A stretch of 11,215 nucleotides of DNA. Source: Gemmataceae bacterium. Its GTDB lineage: Bacteria > Planctomycetota > Planctomycetia > Gemmatales > Gemmataceae. A program made the translations under genes and the position numbers. The stretch lies in contig JAOAAM010000350.1 in NCBI GenBank assembly GCA_026418875.1, forward strand, positions 1-11,215, given 5' to 3'. This document shows, in pieces, positions 7,036 through 11,215 of the stretch. The notes beneath the pieces were generated by a model that was given only the letters and a program-made list of their open reading frames with translations, made no database searches and had not been told where the DNA came from. Numbering within the stretch: position 1 is the first letter of the stretch; each line of letters opens with the position of its first letter.

Positions 7036-7638
7036 TCATGGATTGGTCAGGTCGATGTCGCAACCAATGGCTGGGGCATGCGACACGGATGGGTTTCTTC
7101 CCGAAAGAACTGCCTGCAAAGCCTCACGCAAGTCGCGCCGCTGCGGCTCCCCGCGAGATTTGCCCAGATCGTAGAAACGATCGTCGATCCGGCCTCGATA
7201 CACCACCTCGCCCGACGACGAAAGCCCCACCGCCTCGGGCATCTTGGTCGCGCCAAAACGACGGGCCAAAGACCGGCTCGAATCCAGCACCAAGGGAAAT
7301 CTCAGCCCATACTCTCGGGCGTGTCGAAGGGCATCCTCTGGCTTGACGTCGGCATCCGGATAGATCCCCACCCAGGCCACGCCCTGCGGGGAAAACTCCC
7401 GATGCAGTCGAATCATTTCTGGTGCGTAGGCATTGGAAATCGGGCAATCCAGCCCCAAGAAGACGAGCACCGTCGCGGGATTCTTCTGCAATTCGCTCCA
7501 TCGGATTGCCCCACCCTCGACCGTGTTCCAGTCGTCGGAAGTCGAAACCGGCGGGGTTATGGTCGGCGGCAGGTCATCGGCACATCCAGAAAAAAAAATC
7601 AGCCCCAAGGCCCAAGCCACCCCACGACGTCGCGGCAT
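7036..7638 (-). CDS. Redoxin (thioredoxin-fold) lipoprotein
   Basis: This 200-aa protein has an N-terminal basic-hydrophobic segment ending FFSGC, a lipobox-like site with Cys19 as the expected lipidated residue. The thioredoxin-like domain (~38-170) carries the peroxidatic-type motif DCPISN (C65), so there is one cysteine and no CxxC. A conserved-looking tail follows (FYDLGKSRGEPQRRDL, then PAIGCDI with C183). C183 could be a resolving cysteine, which would make it peroxiredoxin- or thiol-reductase-like. The start is chosen so that the protein begins with the signal sequence; GGGGGA lies nine bases upstream. An open frame back to 7758 has no signal features. It is the first gene of a two-gene unit with the copper monooxygenase-like gene. 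As I recall, planctomycetes often encode this redoxin fused to haem c and copper monooxygenase modules, so a shared periplasmic function is likely. Confidence 0.88.
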   Translation of the reverse strand: MPRRRGVAWALGLIFFSGCADDLPPTITPPVSTSDDWNTVEGGAIRWSELQKNPATVLVFLGLDCPISNAYAPEMIRLHREFSPQGVAWVGIYPDADVKPEDALRHAREYGLRFPLVLDSSRSLARRFGATKMPEAVGLSSSGEVVYRGRIDDRFYDLGKSRGEPQRRDLREALQAVLSGRNPSVSHAPAIGCDIDLTNP

Positions 7639-7680
7639 CAAATGGTTTCCCCCGGCAGACCCGCGGTACGCAAACACGGG

Positions 7681-7686
7681 ATTATT
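7681..7686 (-). promoter_or_regulatory. Weak candidate -10 for the redoxin operon
   Basis: AATAAT on the minus strand (5/6 to TATAAT) would give a leader of about 36 nt to the ATG at 7638, similar to the other predicted leaders here. No acceptable -35 box is present at 15-18 nt. A second -10-like TATCAT at 7784-7779 also lacks a -35. Confidence 0.2.
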
Positions 7687-7844
7687 GAAAAGTCCGACGA
7701 ACTTCGGCCCGGTTTCATCAAACAGGCCGACCCGAGTCAGACTCTCCCCGCGCTGCACCCGCAGTTCCGATGGGGGGCATGATACGAACTCGTTAGTAAA
7801 CGATGAGAAAAATCCGGATGAATTCGTACGATTTTTTCCGAATT

Positions 7845-7874
7845 GAAGGCCCCTCGCCGCTACGGGGGGCCTTC
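7845..7874 (-). terminator. Stem-loop downstream of the protease gene
   Basis: Perfect 9-bp arms GAAGGCCCC (7845-7853) and GGGGCCTTC (7866-7874) enclose a 12-nt loop. The hairpin lies 19 nt beyond the protease stop codon. It is GC-rich and stable, but on the minus strand it is followed by an A-rich and not a U-rich stretch, so it is not a textbook intrinsic terminator. It may end transcription or protect the 3' end. The rest of the 255-bp gap (7639-7893) contains an AT-rich patch at 7797-7844 with two overlapping imperfect dyads. Confidence 0.5.
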
Positions 7875-7893
7875 GATCGGTTTGATGGTGAGC

Positions 7894-10365
7894 TTACTGT
7901 CGACGAATACGGGCTTGGGATTCCATGGGCGTGCCTTCCCCTCGGAAAGGTAATATACGCCTCATCGCACCCGCGTCCTCGAGATCGTCCTCGACGACGT
8001 TTGACAGGATTCGGACGAAAGCGTCGGCCACCACGCCCGTCTCTCGATCGACCAAGAGTTGACCCGAGGCTTTGACGTTCAGCGTCGGCAAATTGGGGTT
8101 GGGACCCGCTTCGCCGGTCAACTGCACCAATGCGAATTCGCGGTCATCACGCCGGACAACACCGAGATACCGGTAAGTCAGCCGAACTTGGGCCTCCGCG
8201 TTGGGGGGGCCGCCGATGAACAGCAGACTCCGCTGATCTGTCCAAGTGCGGTTGGGCGTCAATTCCTGCTCCGGGAACGACACCGAGACAAACGCCAGAT
8301 TGTGACCGATCTCTTCGCACCAGGAACCCAATTGCCCCCGGGCTTCGTCGGGCAAGTCGGTCAGGCTGGTCCGGCCTCCGGTGACTCGCCCCGTGGCGTC
8401 GGTACGGAGTTCGAGACGAACTTTCGGCAGGTGCTCGGCATGGTCGTCGACGCCAAGATCCTGCGGCCCCGTCTCGTCCGACTTCAGCTGAACATCCAGT
8501 CGGCTGACTCCGATCGCGCTGACCCAACCGCCTGAACTGTCCCGCCCGAGAAGCTTCTCGCTGCATGCCACGTTGGCTCGGACACGCAACCAATGGGGAT
8601 CTCCGTCCGCATCCCGGATGCGGATGTCGCTCGCGGAGACGACGGCGACAGGGTGCGATCCCGCCCGAGGTCGGTACCGAAGTTGGACGGTTTTTGGCTC
8701 AGGGGCGCTGAATGGTTCGGCAGGCTTGGTCTCGTAGAACGCCTCGCCTTGGGCATCCTCGTGTCGCACTTGCAGCCACAGGACTCGACCGACGGGGAGA
8801 GCGCCTGCATGCTCGATTTTGCCCCGGTAATCGCCGGAAGATTCGTCCCGAACCAATTCGACCGTTTGCCGGCCGGGGTTCCTCGCGCCGTTTTGACCTC
8901 GACCCGCCGCGATACGTTCCGTCGGTTCGCCCCACCACCAATCGACGGCCACTTTTTTCACTTGTCCCAACGGGTCGCTCAACTCAGCCGTCACCTCCCA
9001 ACTCGTGCCCCCTCCGGGAACGCTTTGTGGCATGCCCAAGGCAAGGGTTTTCACATGGCCACCCAGGAACCGGTTGGCCCGCTCACCGGAGACGGCGAAG
9101 TTGATGCTGGTGTCACGAATAATCGACACGGCGACGCCGACCACGTTCCCCTCCGCATCGACGACTGGTCCGCCCGAGTTGCCAGGGTGCATCCCGCCGT
9201 TGACTTGGATCCGATTCAACGCTCCGGTGGCATCTCGCCGCAGGCTGGAGACCCGGGATTCGGCGACGGTGATCGCCTTGCCCAGTGTGCTGCCCAAGGG
9301 AAAGCCGAAGATAAACACTGGCTGCGTCTCGATCAGGCTGGAGCCATCGACGATTGTCAGCGGCTGCGGCCAGGCGGGGTTGCCCTCGGCCGAAATGCGG
9401 AGCAACGCGAGGTCATTCTCCCGATCCACGGCCAGGACTTCGCCGGGGTATTTCGCCTCCTCCGCCTCGCCGCTGTTCAAAACCAGCTCGATGCGTCGCG
9501 GTTTGGCCGCGTTCGGGTCCAGCATGCCCAACACGTGAGCGTTGGTCATGACGATCCCGGGGCCGACGAAGAACCCGCTGCCCGTGCCATCCTGTCCTCC
9601 GCCACGGATCACGCGGATGAAGGTGGTGGCTCGCTTGACCCGCTCCAGGGTGGCCGGTGCGAGATTTTGCGCCCTGGGTGGTTCGCCGCCACCCTTTCGT
9701 GCAGCCGGGACTTGCGGGGCCACGACCGGTTGGGCCGGACCTCCCGGGAACAGGGAATCCAACGCGAGGACGGACGCCGATGGGGCGAATTTGATCCTGC
9801 TCGCCCCATCGTCGGCGACCGGAGTGACGTCCGAGGCGTTGAATCGCTCGCCGAAAGTCCGCTCTCCCGCACCGACGCCCGCGAACAACAGCGGTCTCTC
9901 GCCCCCGCCTCCACCGGGCAGGGGGATGTTCGGGATGTTGGACCGTCGGCCCCGATCTTTCGAGTTATTCGGTTCGACCAGGTTAAACAGCAGAACGCCG
10001 CCCCCGATGCCAACGATCAAGATGAGTGCGAACAGCCCGAAGGTGATCCCGATCCATTTGCCGGGGCTGTCGGCCTCACGGCGTGAGGTCTTCTCTCGCC
10101 GACTCCGAGTCGGAGCGGGCAAATCATCGCCTGCATCATCGGCAACCGATCGTGATTTGGCCTCCCGTGGACCGGGTTTTTCTCGAGGCGCGTCGGGCGT
10201 GGCCGGTTTGACATCGAACTCCTCCTCGATCACCTCGACGACCGGCGGCGTCCAAGTGAACACAGCCGCGCACTTCGGACACTTCACTTTCGCCCCAGGC
10301 GCGAGCTCGCGTAACGACCGGACCTTCGCAGCACATTCAGGGCATTCGATGATCGTACCTGCCAT
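7894..10365 (-). CDS. Membrane-anchored trypsin-like serine protease with MJ0042 zinc ribbon
   Basis: This 823-aa protein has four parts. Residues 8-32 form a zinc ribbon of MJ0042 type (CPEC at 8-11, CPKC at 29-32), expected in the cytosol. A charged linker leads to one membrane helix (~103-130). After a Gly/Pro-rich stretch comes a trypsin/HtrA-like domain (~240-436) with the full triad: His277 in TNAHVL, Asp318 in ENDLALL and Ser397 in GMHPGNSGGP. The remaining ~385 residues (441-823) are not PDZ-like by eye. They look beta-rich, with one part around SWEVTAELSDPLG and a terminal part (TPNRTWTDQRSLLFI, LTYRYLGV) vaguely like lipoprotein-type domains of unknown function. The protease should face the periplasm and cut or survey envelope proteins. 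The ATG has AGGTG five bases upstream and a good promoter ~40 nt upstream. A stem-loop follows the stop. Confidence 0.93.
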   Translation of the reverse strand: MAGTIIECPECAAKVRSLRELAPGAKVKCPKCAAVFTWTPPVVEVIEEEFDVKPATPDAPREKPGPREAKSRSVADDAGDDLPAPTRSRREKTSRREADSPGKWIGITFGLFALILIVGIGGGVLLFNLVEPNNSKDRGRRSNIPNIPLPGGGGGERPLLFAGVGAGERTFGERFNASDVTPVADDGASRIKFAPSASVLALDSLFPGGPAQPVVAPQVPAARKGGGEPPRAQNLAPATLERVKRATTFIRVIRGGGQDGTGSGFFVGPGIVMTNAHVLGMLDPNAAKPRRIELVLNSGEAEEAKYPGEVLAVDRENDLALLRISAEGNPAWPQPLTIVDGSSLIETQPVFIFGFPLGSTLGKAITVAESRVSSLRRDATGALNRIQVNGGMHPGNSGGPVVDAEGNVVGVAVSIIRDTSINFAVSGERANRFLGGHVKTLALGMPQSVPGGGTSWEVTAELSDPLGQVKKVAVDWWWGEPTERIAAGRGQNGARNPGRQTVELVRDESSGDYRGKIEHAGALPVGRVLWLQVRHEDAQGEAFYETKPAEPFSAPEPKTVQLRYRPRAGSHPVAVVSASDIRIRDADGDPHWLRVRANVACSEKLLGRDSSGGWVSAIGVSRLDVQLKSDETGPQDLGVDDHAEHLPKVRLELRTDATGRVTGGRTSLTDLPDEARGQLGSWCEEIGHNLAFVSVSFPEQELTPNRTWTDQRSLLFIGGPPNAEAQVRLTYRYLGVVRRDDREFALVQLTGEAGPNPNLPTLNVKASGQLLVDRETGVVADAFVRILSNVVEDDLEDAGAMRRILPFRGEGTPMESQARIRRQ

Positions 10366-10389
10366 GACGCACCTGGATGATGACGATGG

Positions 10390-10477
10390 GTGAAAGGTTT
10401 AGAAATTATCGCCTGTTCTCTTCCAGCTTACAACCGCCGCCTCGTCTTTTCCGTCAACCTTTCACAACAAAAGACGA
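10390..10477. repeat. Nested inverted repeats around the protease promoter
   Basis: Two perfect dyads interlock. GTGAAAGGTT (10390-10399) is matched by AACCTTTCAC (10456-10465), 10-bp arms 56 nt apart. TCGTCTTTT (10442-10450) is matched by AAAAGACGA (10469-10477), 9-bp arms, and its 18-nt loop contains the second arm of the first dyad. The protease promoter lies between the arms of the first dyad, with one arm over the predicted start of transcription. The pattern suggests paired regulator-binding sites, which is inference. Confidence 0.6.
10405..10433 (-). promoter_or_regulatory. Sigma-70-like promoter of the protease gene
   Basis: On the minus strand TTGTAA (10433-10428, 4/6 to TTGACA), a 17-nt spacer and GATAAT (10410-10405, 5/6 to TATAAT) lie in an AT-richer patch. 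Transcription would start near 10398, giving a ~33-nt leader before the ATG at 10365. This is the best promoter match in the window. Confidence 0.55.
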
Positions 10478-10882
10478 AGGAACGCTTGCGAAGAGTGACG
10501 GAGCCCGCTGAATCCCCCGGAGCGGTCCCCCGCGCGACGAATGAATGCCACCCCGCGGAGTCACGGCATCACGGCGTGAATCAGTGCCATTGGCCTGTGC
10601 GTTGCGTCGAGTTTCCTGGCTCCAGCTTGATGTTCCAGCGCACCCGTGGGGGGGAGGTTTTGTCCCTTCGTTGAGAAGCGGCGGACAGAAAAGAACGCCG
10701 CGGCAAGGCAGAATCGAATCATCGGATTGCCCTGTGGGAGTTGAGGAATTGATTCAGAATCTTCCCAAGATACCGTTGCTACTGGGGGCACCGCGAGCGC
10801 CTACCGTGACGATGTTGGCGATGCCTCGGACTGTAGCGAGCGGGGATCGGCAATCGCCGGCGGCTTTTGCACACTGCTGCTC
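10478..10882. other. Intergenic stretch without a recognisable gene
   Basis: No open frame here has a plausible start, ribosome-binding site and protein-like composition. A 76-codon minus-strand frame (10561-10791) has a short hydrophobic stretch but otherwise random composition. Visible structure is limited to a small 5-1-5 palindrome TCACGGCGTGA (10569-10579) preceded by a TCACGGC direct copy at 10561-10567. I found no tRNA-like, riboswitch-like or terminator structure by eye. Confidence 0.5.
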
Positions 10883-10895
10883 CAGGTGACACCTG
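10883..10895. promoter_or_regulatory. Operator-like palindrome upstream of the secreted-protein gene
   Basis: CAGGTGACACCTG is a perfect inverted repeat with 6-bp arms and a single central base, ending 46 nt before the ATG at 10942. Its size and position suit a small dimeric regulator near or over a promoter. No clear -10/-35 pair could be placed around it. Confidence 0.35.
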
Positions 10896-10941
10896 CCTGG
10901 CCGCCGATGAAAACACCCGGCCCCGCTGGAGGGAATCGGCG

Positions 10942-11215
10942 ATGCTCAAGGCATGGGTCGTTTGTGGGATTGCGATTTCGGCAGTGATCGCCGGGGCCAG
11001 CCGCCTCGACGCCCAAGGTGCATTGCTGCCCGAGAGCGACGCTCCGGGCCGAGCCGTCGCACGGGCCGCCTCGCCGGTCTACCCGAATCTGCTGATCGAA
11101 GTCGGTCAGGACTTCGTCAACGCCTTGGCCTCCCGGGTTGAAAGTCGAACCGGCGACATCAACCGCCGCGAAGACAAAACCCACACCGTGGGCGTGCAGT
11201 TGACCACCGTGCGTG
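10942..11215 (+). CDS. Secreted protein of unknown function, N-terminal part (3' truncated)
   Basis: The frame is open from an ATG at 10942 to the window end (91 codons visible). GGAGGGA lies seven bases upstream. The first ~24 residues form a clear signal peptide: Lys3, a hydrophobic core (WVVCGIAISAVIAGA) and a likely cleavage after LDA. The mature part begins QGALLPESD and contains YPNLLIEVGQDFVNAL and VESRTGDINRRE. It loosely recalls, from memory, a planctomycete exported family in which such a segment precedes a longer beta-rich domain, but too little is visible to name it. It is transcribed divergently from the protease. A 384-base minus-strand frame overlaps it but has no such support. 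Confidence 0.75.
   Translation, partial: MLKAWVVCGIAISAVIAGASRLDAQGALLPESDAPGRAVARAASPVYPNLLIEVGQDFVNALASRVESRTGDINRREDKTHTVGVQLTTVR

Noticed and set aside
6583..7782. 399-codon plus-strand open frame across the redoxin/copper monooxygenase pair
   Set aside because: It crosses two well-supported minus-strand genes and has no recognisable motif.
8593..10086. 497-codon plus-strand open frame opposite the protease gene
   Set aside because: The minus strand encodes a complete catalytic triad and zinc ribbon. The plus frame has random Arg/Gly/Pro-rich composition and no start signals.
10561..10791. Minus-strand 76-codon frame with a short hydrophobic stretch
   Set aside because: It has no Shine-Dalgarno, random composition outside the hydrophobic part, and no recognisable family.

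Overview
The window is GC-rich DNA that most resembles a planctomycete, probably of the Gemmata group. This is inferred from gene families, not from a search. The pointers are a trypsin-like protease fused to an MJ0042-type zinc ribbon and one transmembrane helix, a haem c/type II copper monooxygenase-like protein paired with a 'DCPISN' redoxin, a proline-rich 22-residue repeat protein, and a period-6 GATGCC-like tract between genes. I see no rRNA, tRNA, CRISPR array, insertion sequence or phage gene.

Layout, left to right: (1) the 3' end of a proline-rich repeat protein (+), cut by the window edge; (2) a cytosolic PAS-PAS-GGDEF diguanylate cyclase (-); (3) a divergent intergenic region with a candidate promoter for each flanking gene and a ~125-bp hexanucleotide-periodic tract; (4) a Gly-rich membrane protein with a soluble N-terminal helical domain (+); (5) an ABC-2-type exporter ATPase with no permease gene beside it (-); (6) a GT39/ArnT-like membrane glycosyltransferase (+); (7) a two-gene unit on the minus strand, lipoprotein redoxin then haem c/copper monooxygenase-like protein; (8) an 823-residue membrane-anchored serine protease (-); (9) a ~576-bp divergent intergenic region with nested inverted repeats around a good sigma-70-like promoter; (10) the 5' end of a secreted protein (+), cut by the right edge.

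Most genes look like single-gene transcription units in alternating orientation. Three convergent pairs are packed tail to tail with 7 nt, 10 nt and a 4-bp overlap between them, leaving no room for separate terminators. The only clear operon is redoxin plus copper monooxygenase (10-nt gap, strong Shine-Dalgarno). Those two products probably act together in the periplasm, because in related bacteria I recall the same modules occurring in one polypeptide. The rest looks like housekeeping and envelope functions (c-di-GMP signalling, export, glycan modification, protein quality control) and not a single pathway.

I do not see a clear new defence or mobile system. The items most worth a second look are the split redoxin/haem/copper unit, the nested inverted repeats at the protease promoter, the large uncharacterised C-terminal half of that protease, and a promoter-like motif found at exactly the same distance from two GTG starts.
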